Shown piece by piece: positions 33,318 through 40,991 of a stretch of DNA of 64,000 nucleotides (position 1 is its first letter; every line of letters begins with the position of its first letter). The DNA lies in NCBI GenBank assembly GCA_005473895.2, contig SRJI02000020.1, forward strand, positions 1 to 64,000, read 5' to 3'. Under the pieces are notes generated by a model. The model was not told the DNA's origin. It saw nothing but the letters and a program-made list of their open reading frames with translations, and did no database searches. The stretch comes from Carideicomes alvinocaridis. Its GTDB lineage: Bacteria; Pseudomonadota; Alphaproteobacteria; Rhodobacterales; Rhodobacteraceae. Made by a program: the position numbers and the translations under genes.

Positions 33318-34925
33318 TCAGATGGCGCCGCGGTCGGCGCGGATCAGGTCGCTGGCCTTTTCCCCGATCATGATCGCCGGGGCGTTGGTGTTGCCGGAGA
33401 CGATCTCGGGCATGATCGAGCAATCGGCGACACGCAGGCCGCGTATCCCATGCACCCTCAGGCGCGAATCCACAACCGCCCCGTCGCCCGTGCCCATGCG
33501 GCAGGTGCCGGTGGGGTGGTAGATCGTCGTCGCCGTGTTGCGCACCCAGTCGAGGATCTGCGCGTCGTCATGCGGGCCGGGGCCGGGCGAATGGGGCGCG
33601 CTGATCTTCGAGGCCAGCGGCTCCTCCGCGGCGATGGCCTGGGCCTGCCGCACGCCGGCGGTGATCGTGGCGCAGTCGGTTTCCGTCGCGAGGTAGTTGG
33701 GGTGGATCGCCATCTTGTCGCGAATATCGGCCGAGCGCAGCTCCATGTGCCCGCGGCTTTCGGGGCGCAGCTGGCAGACCGAGGCGGTGAAGGCGGAAAA
33801 GCGGTGGACCCCCTCGCCGGGGCTGTCGGCCGACCAGGGCTGGATATGGTACTGGATGTCGGGCGTCTCGAGGTCGGGCCGCGTGCGGGCAAAGCCGATG
33901 ACGAGGCTCGCCGCCATGGTCATGGGCCCGCGCCGGAAGAGCGCGTAGCGCAGCGCGATGCGGGCCTGGCCGGTCAGGCTGCGCACCTCGTCGTTGAGCG
34001 TGGGCTCGGAGCATTTGAAGACGAGCCGCGCCTGCAGGTGGTCCTGGAGGTTGCGGCCGACGCCTGGCAGGTGGGCCCGCGTCTCGATCCCGTGGGCGGA
34101 GAGGGCCTCGGAGTCTCCCACGCCCGAGAGCATGAGGATCTGCGGCGAGGCCAGCGCGCCCGCCGACAGCACCACTTCGCCCCGGACCTTGACGCGGTGC
34201 TCCTTGCCCCCGGCGTCGAGGTAGCGCAGGGCGGTCACGCGGCCCTCCTCGATCTCCACCCGGCTGGTCTGGGCGCGGGTGACGACGGTGAGATTGTCGC
34301 GCTTCATCGCCGGGCGCAGGAAGGCCACGGCGGCCGAGCAGCGCAGCCCGTTGCGCATGGTGAGCTGGGCGTTGGTCATGCCCTCCTGCGTCTCGCCGTT
34401 GATGTCGGGGTTGTAGGGGATGCCATGGGCCTCGGCCGCCTTGATCCAGGCATCGCAGATCTCGCGCCGCACCCGCATGTCCGACACCGACAGCTCGCCG
34501 CCGGTGCCGTGCAGGGGGCTTTCGCCGCGCTCCTGCTTTTCCGACCGGCGGAAGAGCGGCAGCACGTCGTCCCAGCCCCAGCCGCGATTGCCCATCTGCG
34601 CCCAGCGGTCGTAATCCTGCGGCTGGCCGCGCACGTAGAGCAGCCCGTTGAGCGACGAGGACCCGCCCAGCACCTTGCCCCGCGGCCAGTCGAGCTGCCG
34701 GCCGTTCAGCCCGGGATCGGGCTCCGTCCGGTAGCACCAGTCGACGGACGGGTTGTGCATCGTCTTGAAGTAGCCGACCGGGATGTGGATCCAGGGATTG
34801 CTGTCGCGGCCCCCGGCCTCCAGCAGCAGCACCCTGTCCTTCGGATTCTCGGAAAGCCGGTTGGCCAGCACGCAGCCGGCAGAGCCCGCGCCGACAATGA
34901 CATAGTCGAATTCGGCCCCGTCCAT
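33318..34925 (-). CDS. GMC-family FAD oxidoreductase (alcohol/choline dehydrogenase type)
   Basis: A 535-residue flavoprotein oxidising an alcohol to an aldehyde. The FAD-binding fold starts at the N-terminus (FDYVIVGAGSAGCVLANRL). GMC signature 1 is near 80-100 (DWPRGKVLGGSSSLNGLLYV) and signature 2 is GALASPQILMLSGVG. The active-site His lies in YHPTGTCRMG and the second catalytic Asn/His position in SGNTNAPAIMIGE. ATG 34925 is chosen because GGGGAGGG is correctly spaced for it; ATG 34931 abuts that sequence. Divergence from the TRAP operon suggests it oxidises the imported compound. Substrate unknown. Confidence 0.92.
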   Translation of the reverse strand: MDGAEFDYVIVGAGSAGCVLANRLSENPKDRVLLLEAGGRDSNPWIHIPVGYFKTMHNPSVDWCYRTEPDPGLNGRQLDWPRGKVLGGSSSLNGLLYVRGQPQDYDRWAQMGNRGWGWDDVLPLFRRSEKQERGESPLHGTGGELSVSDMRVRREICDAWIKAAEAHGIPYNPDINGETQEGMTNAQLTMRNGLRCSAAVAFLRPAMKRDNLTVVTRAQTSRVEIEEGRVTALRYLDAGGKEHRVKVRGEVVLSAGALASPQILMLSGVGDSEALSAHGIETRAHLPGVGRNLQDHLQARLVFKCSEPTLNDEVRSLTGQARIALRYALFRRGPMTMAASLVIGFARTRPDLETPDIQYHIQPWSADSPGEGVHRFSAFTASVCQLRPESRGHMELRSADIRDKMAIHPNYLATETDCATITAGVRQAQAIAAEEPLASKISAPHSPGPGPHDDAQILDWVRNTATTIYHPTGTCRMGTGDGAVVDSRLRVHGIRGLRVADCSIMPEIVSGNTNAPAIMIGEKASDLIRADRGAI

Positions 34926-34986
34926 CCGCATCCCTCCCCGAAGCGAAAAAGAATTTTCTTGCAATGCGAGCATATGGGGTGATTAT

Positions 34987-35003
34987 TGAGACAACAAGTC
35001 TCA
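34987..35003. promoter_or_regulatory. Inverted repeat between GMC gene and TRAP operon
   Basis: TGAGAC-AACAA-GTCTCA is a perfect 6-bp inverted repeat in the divergent promoter gap, 62 bp upstream of the GMC start and 93 bp upstream of dctQ. It is the best candidate for the IclR-family operator. Confidence 0.45.
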
Positions 35004-35023
35004 TTTCTGGGGAGGAAAATGAG

Positions 35024-35083
35024 GTGACCCAAGCGCTTCATCCGGCCTTGCCGGCGGCGCCCGATTGCGCAGGTGGTCCATGA
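35024..35083 (+). CDS. Possible 19-residue leader ORF coupled to dctQ
   Basis: GTG 35024 follows the strongest ribosome-binding site of the area (GGGGAGGA, spacing about 8) and opens a 19-codon frame. Its TGA overlaps the dctQ ATG (ATGA at 35080). The same ribosome-binding site also precedes ATG-AGG-TGA at 35019. It may be a translated leader that couples ribosomes into dctQ. The peptide has no recognisable function, and it could equally be chance. Confidence 0.35.
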   Translation: MTQALHPALPAAPDCAGGP

Positions 35084-35634
35084 CCGACGCGCAGGAGGCC
35101 CGCATCCGCCGCATCACCCACTGGCTCGACATGCCGGGCCTGGTCGTGGGCAAGATCGCCGCATGGTTGATCCTGCCGATGATCGCCGCGCTGGTCTTCG
35201 AGGTCGTGTCCCGCTTCGGCTTCAACCGGCCGACCGCCTGGGCCTATGACGCCACCTACATGCTGTACGGCGCGCTCTTCATGCTGGGCGCGGCCTGGAC
35301 GCTGGGGCGCGACAGCCACGTGCGGGCGGATTTCCTGTTCAACGTGCTGCCGCCGCGCTGGCAGGGGGCGATCGACGCGACCTTCATGGTCTGCCTGTTC
35401 TTCCCGGCCATGTACTTCTTTACCGAGGCGACCTGGGAATATGCCGCCAAGTCCTGGATGCGGGGCGAGCGCATTCCCACCAGCCCGATGATGCCGATCA
35501 TCTACCCGCTCAAGACCGTGATGCCGGTGACCGGCGTGCTGCTGCTGATCCAGGGGGTCAGCGAACTGATCAAGTCCGTCTTCACCATCGCCACCAACCG
35601 GCGGTTCCGCGAAGACGAGGGGGTGAAGGTATGA
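35080..35634 (+). CDS. dctQ: TRAP transporter small membrane subunit DctQ
   Basis: A 184-residue protein with four hydrophobic segments and the DctQ-family region ALVFEVVSRFGFNRPTAWAYD, followed by HVRADFLFNVLPPR and FPAMYFFTEATWEYA. The ATG at 35080 is preferred over an upstream TTG because it carries an AGGTGG ribosome-binding site and the normal N-terminus. DctQ assists the large subunit DctM in sodium-driven uptake of organic acids. It overlaps dctM by four bases. Confidence 0.92.
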   Translation: MTDAQEARIRRITHWLDMPGLVVGKIAAWLILPMIAALVFEVVSRFGFNRPTAWAYDATYMLYGALFMLGAAWTLGRDSHVRADFLFNVLPPRWQGAIDATFMVCLFFPAMYFFTEATWEYAAKSWMRGERIPTSPMMPIIYPLKTVMPVTGVLLLIQGVSELIKSVFTIATNRRFREDEGVKV

Positions 35635-36947
35635 GCGAACCGATCCTCGGCCTCTACGCGCTCGGGCTGGTCTTCGTCGGGCTGCTGACCGGCTACCCGA
35701 TGGCCTTTACCTTCATCTTCATCTCGCTGGTCTTCGGCTATATCGGCATGGGCGACCGGGTCGTGAACCTGATGCAGTTCCAGTTCTTCTCGCTCATGCG
35801 GGACACGACGCTGGCCGCGATCCCGCTGTTCCTGTTCATGGGCTTCATCCTCGAGAAATCGGGGCTGATGGAGCGGATGTTCCTGGCGCTGCGGCTGTTG
35901 CTGGGGCGGCTGAACGGGTCGCTCTACCTGGTGGTGCTGCTGGTGGCGACGGTGTTCGCCGCCGCCACGGGCATCGTCGGCGCCTCGGTCACCGTGCTGG
36001 GCGTGATGGCAGCGCCGATCATGCAGCAGACCGGCTACGACACGCGGATCTCGGCGGGCGCCATCGCCGCCGGGGGGACGCTGGGCATCCTCATCCCGCC
36101 GTCGATCCTGCTGATCGTGATGGGGCCGGTGGTGGGCGTTCCGGTGTCGGACCTGTTTACCGCGGCGATCATCCCGGGGCTGATGCTGTCGACGATCTAC
36201 GTGATCTACACGCTGGTGCGCAGCTACATGAACCCCAAGCTCGGCCCGCCGATCCCGGATGCGGAGCTGCGCCAGACCTCGCTGGGCGAGAAGCTGCGCG
36301 AGCTGCTGCTGGGCGTCGTGCCGGTCTTCCTGATCATCGCCGCGACCCTGGGCTTCATCATCGCGGGGATCGCCACCCCGACCGATGCGGCCGCGACCGG
36401 CGCGCTGGCCTCGCTGATCCTCGCGCTGGTCTACCGGCGGCTCGACTGGGCGTCGTTCAAGCAATGCGTCTACAGCACGCTGCTGCTGACCTCGATGATC
36501 ATGTTCCTGCTGGGCTCGGCCAACTTTTTCGGCGCGGTCTTCTCGCGGCTGGGCAGCGCGGAGCTGCTGACGGAGTTCCTGCTGGGCCTGCCGTTCTCGC
36601 CCACCGTGATGCTGATGATCATCCTGGGCATCGTCTTCATCCTCGGCTCGCCGCTGGAATGGATCCCGATCGTGCTGGTCATCGTGCCGATCTTCCTGCC
36701 GACCATGGAAGAGATGGGCTACAACCCGCTGTGGTTCTCGATCCTGGTGGCGGTGACGTTGCAGACCTCGTGGCTGACGCCGCCCATGGCGCTGTCGGCC
36801 TACTTCCTGAAGGGCGTCGTGCCGGACTGGAAGATGGGGGACATCTATCTCGGCATGGTGCATTTCGTGATCCTGCAGCTGATCGTCGTCGGCCTGCTGA
36901 TCATGATCCCCGATCTCGTCCTGTGGTTGCCGCAGGCGCTGAAATAG
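35631..36947 (+). CDS. dctM: TRAP transporter large membrane subunit DctM
   Basis: A 438-residue membrane protein with about 12 helices, the transport channel of the TRAP system. Typical elements: FLFMGFILEKSGLMERMFLAL, ATGIVGASVTVLGVMAAPIM, GGTLGILIPPSILLIVMGPVV and ATPTDAAATGALASLI. The sequence style matches the mannitol/chloroaromatic-type TRAP subfamily, whose substrates are often carboxylates. It is coupled to dctQ and followed 94 bp later by dctP. Confidence 0.95.
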   Translation: MSEPILGLYALGLVFVGLLTGYPMAFTFIFISLVFGYIGMGDRVVNLMQFQFFSLMRDTTLAAIPLFLFMGFILEKSGLMERMFLALRLLLGRLNGSLYLVVLLVATVFAAATGIVGASVTVLGVMAAPIMQQTGYDTRISAGAIAAGGTLGILIPPSILLIVMGPVVGVPVSDLFTAAIIPGLMLSTIYVIYTLVRSYMNPKLGPPIPDAELRQTSLGEKLRELLLGVVPVFLIIAATLGFIIAGIATPTDAAATGALASLILALVYRRLDWASFKQCVYSTLLLTSMIMFLLGSANFFGAVFSRLGSAELLTEFLLGLPFSPTVMLMIILGIVFILGSPLEWIPIVLVIVPIFLPTMEEMGYNPLWFSILVAVTLQTSWLTPPMALSAYFLKGVVPDWKMGDIYLGMVHFVILQLIVVGLLIMIPDLVLWLPQALK

Positions 36948-37041
36948 CAGTCGGAGGGCCGCCCGCGGGGCGTGCCGGTCCGGAAACCAGAGCGGGGCCT
37001 ACCCGCCGTTTCACCAAGTTCGTCAGAGGAGGAGGAACGTC

Positions 37042-38151
37042 ATGGAAATGCAAAAGACCCTGAAGGGCGCGCTGTGCGCCACGGTGTTGGCCGGCGCGAT
37101 GGCGCTGCCGGCGGCGGCGCAGGAATACCGGCTGGACATCCAGACCGCGGTGCCCAACGCCAGTCTCTATTTCAAGCTGACCGAGCAATTCGCCAAGGAC
37201 GTGGAGGAGATGTCCGGCGGGCGGATCGAGGTCAAGGTGCTGCCCGACGGCGCCGAGGTCGCGGCCTTCGAGATCCTCGACGCGGTGAGCGACGGGGTGG
37301 TGACCGGCGGTTATGCCTGGCCGCATTACTGGTCGGGCAAGCATTCGGCCTACGTGCTGTTCTCCAACGTGCCGGCCTCCACCGGGATGGACCAGGAGAG
37401 CCTGATGTCCTGGTACTACGCGGGGGACGGGCAGGAGCTCTATCGCGAGCTGATGCAGGACGTCATGATGTACGACGTGGTGCCCTTCCTGATGCAGCCG
37501 ATGGGGCCGGACCCGCTGGGCTGGTTCTCGCGGCCGTTCGAGAACCTCGACGAGTTCAAGTCGATCAAGTACCGCACGCCGCCGGGCATCGCGGGCGAGA
37601 CCTATTCGAACATGGGCGTCCCCGCCGTGGCCCTGCCGGGCAGCGAGATCGTGCCCGCCGCGCAGCGCGGCACCATCGACGCGGCGGAATGGATCGGGCC
37701 GGCGGATGACCGCAATCTCGGGCTCAACGACATCTGGGACTACTACTACCTGCAGGGCCTGCACCAGCAGACCGACGTGGGCGAGCTGCTGATCAACAAG
37801 ACGTGGTTCGAGGAGCTGCCCGACGACCTGAAGGCGATCATCCGCACCGCGGTCAAGGCCAACGCCACGACCACCAACGCGATGAACCTGCGGGAGAATT
37901 CGCTCGCCGTGCAGGAATACGAGGAGCAGGGGATCAACGTCCTGGACGTGCCGGACGAATACTACACCCGCTTCATCGAATCCCAGAACGAGGTGATCAA
38001 GAACTACCTCGAGGCAGACGAGTTCTTTGCCAAGGTCTACAAGTCGCAGGAAGACTTTGCCAAGCTGGTCTATCCCTACCATTCCCGCGTGGTGACGCTG
38101 CACAGCAACGTGGTGCAGGGGGCGGAGAAGGCCCGCGAAGGCGCGGAGTGA
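37042..38151 (+). CDS. dctP: TRAP transporter periplasmic substrate-binding protein DctP
   Basis: A 369-residue binding protein. A signal peptide ends at A24-A25-A26. The DctP core includes YRTPPGIAGETYSNMGVPAV followed by ALPGSEIVPAAQRGTIDAAE, the region holding the arginine and asparagine/glutamate ligands in TakP- and FcbT-like proteins that bind 2-oxo or aromatic carboxylates. A GGAGGAGG ribosome-binding site precedes the start, suggesting high expression, normal for the binding protein. A terminator-like hairpin follows at 38196-38232. The ligand cannot be told from sequence. Confidence 0.95.
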   Translation: MEMQKTLKGALCATVLAGAMALPAAAQEYRLDIQTAVPNASLYFKLTEQFAKDVEEMSGGRIEVKVLPDGAEVAAFEILDAVSDGVVTGGYAWPHYWSGKHSAYVLFSNVPASTGMDQESLMSWYYAGDGQELYRELMQDVMMYDVVPFLMQPMGPDPLGWFSRPFENLDEFKSIKYRTPPGIAGETYSNMGVPAVALPGSEIVPAAQRGTIDAAEWIGPADDRNLGLNDIWDYYYLQGLHQQTDVGELLINKTWFEELPDDLKAIIRTAVKANATTTNAMNLRENSLAVQEYEEQGINVLDVPDEYYTRFIESQNEVIKNYLEADEFFAKVYKSQEDFAKLVYPYHSRVVTLHSNVVQGAEKAREGAE

Positions 38152-38195
38152 GCGACTGCCTCTCCTGACCGTTCGCGGCCGGGAGAATGTCATCG

Positions 38196-38232
38196 GGCCC
38201 GGGGTGCCGCGTCAGGCGCTCCGGGCCTTTTC
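38196..38232 (+). terminator. Rho-independent terminator after dctP
   Basis: A 13-bp GC-rich stem (GGCCCGGGGTGCC with GGCGCTCCGGGCC, two G-T pairs) with a 6-nt loop is followed by TTTTCC. It ends inside the last codons of the convergent FliJ-like gene. Confidence 0.65.
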
Positions 38233-38685
38233 CTTTCCGGAAGGGGCCGCGAGGGGGCGGCCCGCCCGCGCCCGCCACCAGCGGAGCAGCGCGACCTCGC
38301 CGGCCTCGGCATCCTCGCGCTTGGCCCGGCTCTCGCGCGCCTCCTGCTGGGCGGCGAGGCGCACGGTCTCGTAGGTCTTCATCTCGCGGAAGGCGGCGGA
38401 GATGCGTGTCTCCAGCGCGGTCAGGTCGGGCTCGATCCGGGCGCGATCGCGTTCCACCCGGGCGATCTCGGACCGCATGGAGCGCAGGAAGTTGCCGAGG
38501 TAGGCGACCAGCGCGGGATCCCCGGTGCGCGATTCCTCGGACAGGCGGCGGGTGAGCTCGTCCTTGCGGCGCAGCAGGCGGGCCTCTTCCGCGCGCAGGC
38601 GGCCCAGCTCCTGCGCCTCGGCCTCGATCTCGTGCCGGCGTAGCCGTTCCATCAGGGCGAGCGCGGCGGTGCGGCGCGGCTCCAT
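38212..38685 (-). CDS. FliJ-like coiled-coil flagellar protein
   Basis: A 157-residue, highly charged protein predicted to be almost all coiled coil (LMERLRRHEIEAEAQELGRL, RSEIARVERDRARIEPDLTA, FREMKTYETVRLAAQQEA). Size, helical make-up and position in a motA operon fit FliJ, the export chaperone-like stalk that works with FliI, but FliJ sequences are very variable, so this is by analogy. The start at ATG 38685 was chosen because upstream sequence in this frame overlaps the small secreted-protein gene and lacks coding character. Confidence 0.55.
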   Translation of the reverse strand: MEPRRTAALALMERLRRHEIEAEAQELGRLRAEEARLLRRKDELTRRLSEESRTGDPALVAYLGNFLRSMRSEIARVERDRARIEPDLTALETRISAAFREMKTYETVRLAAQQEARESRAKREDAEAGEVALLRWWRARAGRPLAAPSGKEKARSA

Positions 38686-38686
38686 C

Positions 38687-38908
38687 TCAGTGGCCCCCGG
38701 CGGGTTTTTCGGCCGGCTCCGGTGGCGCGTCGGGGGTCTCCAGCGCGACCAGCGCGGCGCGCATCCGGTCCATGATGTCGGCGGGGAAGGGATTGCGCGG
38801 CGGCGGGGGCGCGATGCGCTCCGCGCGGTCGCCGGTCCGTGGGGCATCGGCAGACCCCGCCGCGAATGCAGGCCCGGAGAGCAGCAGCAGGAGCGCGAGC
38901 GCCCGCAT
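38687..38908 (-). CDS. Small secreted protein between motA and fliJ-like gene
   Basis: A 73-residue protein with a clear signal peptide (MRALALLLLLSGPAFA, cleavage after residue 16) and a short mature part rich in Pro, Asp and Ala (PPPPRNPFPADIMDRM). The start overlaps the motA stop by one base and the stop is one base from the FliJ-like start, so the three genes form one operon. I do not recognise a family. The periplasmic location next to MotA suggests a motor- or basal-body-associated role, which is inference. Confidence 0.6.
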   Translation of the reverse strand: MRALALLLLLSGPAFAAGSADAPRTGDRAERIAPPPPRNPFPADIMDRMRAALVALETPDAPPEPAEKPAGGH

Positions 38909-39774
38909 CAGGCGGCCGGCAATTCGCGCTGCGCCGCCTCGACCTTGTAGAAGTCGGGCTGCATGCGGGTCGGGATGTTGCCGCGGCCGATCTCGATGCA
39001 GATGTTGGGCGGATGGGCCGCCACGATGGCCACGAAGATGTCGCGGATCACGTGGTAGAAGGCGGCGTCCTCGTCCTCGATCTGCTTCAGCCGGCCCGAG
39101 ATCGGCTGCACCATGCAATAGGCCAGGAACACGCCGAGGAAAGTCCCCACCAGCGCGCCGCCGATCATGCCGCCCAGCACCTCGGGCGGCTGGTCGATGG
39201 AGGACATGGTCTTGATCACGCCAAGCACCGCCGCGACGATGCCGATGGCGGGCAGCCCGTCGGCCATGGACTGGATCGCATGGGCCGAGGCGAGCGCCTC
39301 GTGGTGGTGCTTCTTGATCTTGCGGTTGATGATCTCCTCAGTCTGGAAGCTGTCGTCGAACTGCATCGACAGCATCCGGAAGGAATCGGTGATCAGCTCG
39401 GTCGCGAAGTGGTCCTTGAGGATGCGGGGATAGCGCTTGAAGATCTCGCTCTCGCCCGGTTTCTCGATGTGGTCGTCCAGCGCGATGATGCCGCGCTGCT
39501 TCTGGATGCGCGCCAGTTCGAACATCAGGTTCAGCAGGTCGTGGTAGTCGCCGGCCTTCCAGCGCGACCCCTTCATCACCTTGAGAACCCCGCCAAAGGC
39601 GCTTTTCACCACCGAGAAGGAATTGGCGATCACGAAGGCCCCGATGGCCGCGCCGCCGATCATCATCCCCTCGAAGGGCAGGGCGTGGAGCACGATGTCC
39701 ATCTTGCCGCCCGACAGGATGAACCCGCCGAAGACGAGACCGAAAACCATCACCAGGCCGAGAAGCAGAGTCAT
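38908..39774 (-). CDS. motA: MotA, flagellar motor stator protein
   Basis: A 288-residue inner-membrane protein with four membrane helices, forming the proton-driven stator with MotB. Typical features are the N-terminal helix pair (LGLVMVFGLVFGGFILSGG, FEGMMIGGAAIGAFVIAN), the charged cytoplasmic loop with YHDLLNLMFELARIQKQRG, and the conserved pore helices ADGLPAIGIVAAVLGVIKTM and GGALVGTFLGVFLAYCMVQP. Its partner motB lies 6 kb away on the other strand, with glycosyltransferase and regulator genes between them. The upstream gap (39775-39914) is AT-rich. Confidence 0.96.
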   Translation of the reverse strand: MTLLLGLVMVFGLVFGGFILSGGKMDIVLHALPFEGMMIGGAAIGAFVIANSFSVVKSAFGGVLKVMKGSRWKAGDYHDLLNLMFELARIQKQRGIIALDDHIEKPGESEIFKRYPRILKDHFATELITDSFRMLSMQFDDSFQTEEIINRKIKKHHHEALASAHAIQSMADGLPAIGIVAAVLGVIKTMSSIDQPPEVLGGMIGGALVGTFLGVFLAYCMVQPISGRLKQIEDEDAAFYHVIRDIFVAIVAAHPPNICIEIGRGNIPTRMQPDFYKVEAAQRELPAA

Positions 39775-39914
39775 GTCGCCGTCCGTTCGCTGCTGGGGCG
39801 GCAGGCGCGCCCTTGTGGCAGATATTGCAAGGACAGGATAATGATAATTGACTTACAGACAAGTATAAACAAGAATAGATCGCAGGTTGTTCCGGGTATT
39901 GTTCGTATAGAGCC
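39775..39914. promoter_or_regulatory. AT-rich divergent promoter region, motA / unknown gene
   Basis: A strongly AT-rich stretch at 39836-39881 stands out from the GC-rich genome and separates divergent motA and the 358-residue gene. Several imperfect -35/-10 pairs can be drawn on both strands; none is convincing enough to assign. Confidence 0.45.
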
Positions 39915-40991
39915 ATGAAAAGCGACGACGCCTTTGCATATGTCCTTGACGAGGATCTCGTGCGCGCAGTCCTGCCGGACTGGCCCGAGGCGATGGGGCT
40001 GGTCCTGTGCCTGTCGGCGGACGGACGCTGCGAGACGGTGGTCTTTCACCGCGACGAGGGGGCGCGGGCGCTGCGCAAGGCGGCGGCGGTGCTGGGCCGG
40101 CCCGCGCGCAGCTTCCCGGTGGCGCCGGCGGCCGAGGGCTGGCCGACGCGGCGGGTGCGGTTTTCCGAGGAGCAGGAGATGCTGCGCCTCGTGGCGGCGG
40201 CCGCGGACCTGCGCGAGCTGGCGCAGGATTATGCCATCAACTACCGCTTCGCGCGGGACGAGGGGCTGGACCCTGACGACGTGGCGCAGGGGCGGGTTCC
40301 GGGCCGGATCGGGGACCGGTCAGCGCCCGAGCCGGATCGCAAGGCCGAGATCGCGCGGGAGGTTCGCCGCCGCCTGCATCTCAGCCTCGCCGCCGAGGGC
40401 AAGCGCCGGGCGCCGGTGCCGTTGCAAGTCGGGGTGGCGCAGGCCGGGGCGGCGCAGGGGGTGGGGATGCCCGCAGGCTTCGCCCCCGTGGCGCTGCCGG
40501 CCCGGCGGGAATGCCATTTCGCCAGCGGCCGGATCGGAGCCCATGGCGGCAACGTCCGGATCACGCTGGCGCCCGAGCTGGTGACCATCCGCACCCGGCC
40601 CGCGAAGGTGGAGGAGATCGGCTTCAGCCCCGATTTCTCGCGCTTCTACCTGCCGCGCCACGCGCTCAGCCAGTGGAAGCCGGGGCGGGTCGCCATACTC
40701 GACGTGCCCATGGCGCAGTTCCCCGACAGCCTGCGCGCCCTCTTCGGCGCCCGGTCGTTCCACCTCGAGGCGACGGTGACGGCGGAGGGTGTCTTCCTCG
40801 CCCCCGGGGCGCCGCTGCCGGAGGAAGGGCCGGCGCCGCGCCGCCGCTGGCTCTCGCCGCGCCGGGCGGCGATGATCGGGGTGCTGGGGCTGGGGACCCT
40901 GGCCGGTGCCGGGGTGGCGGGCGTGAACGGCAAGGCGCCGCAGGCCGTGGCGACCGCCATGCTGACCGTGCTGGACGGGGCCGGCCGATGA
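39915..40991 (+). CDS. Unknown protein with C-terminal membrane segment
   Basis: A 358-residue protein I do not recognise. The first 150 residues are charged and helical (FSEEQEMLRLVAAAADLREL). The middle (about 190-300) looks beta-rich (HFASGRIGAHGGNVRITLAP, FSPDFSRFYLPRHALSQW, RSFHLEATVTAEGVFL). An arginine-rich stretch precedes a hydrophobic segment at about 313-335 (AAMIGVLGLGTLAGAGVAGV), suggesting a C-terminally anchored inner-membrane protein. It diverges from motA and is translationally coupled (ATGA) to the glycosyltransferase-FkbM fusion, so it is probably part of the same flagellum- or surface-related unit. Confidence 0.7.
   Translation: MKSDDAFAYVLDEDLVRAVLPDWPEAMGLVLCLSADGRCETVVFHRDEGARALRKAAAVLGRPARSFPVAPAAEGWPTRRVRFSEEQEMLRLVAAAADLRELAQDYAINYRFARDEGLDPDDVAQGRVPGRIGDRSAPEPDRKAEIAREVRRRLHLSLAAEGKRRAPVPLQVGVAQAGAAQGVGMPAGFAPVALPARRECHFASGRIGAHGGNVRITLAPELVTIRTRPAKVEEIGFSPDFSRFYLPRHALSQWKPGRVAILDVPMAQFPDSLRALFGARSFHLEATVTAEGVFLAPGAPLPEEGPAPRRRWLSPRRAAMIGVLGLGTLAGAGVAGVNGKAPQAVATAMLTVLDGAGR

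Noticed and set aside
39836-39895. A sigma-70 promoter between motA and the unknown gene
   Set aside because: TTGACT and TATAAA occur but only 10 bp apart; only the AT-rich promoter region is recorded.
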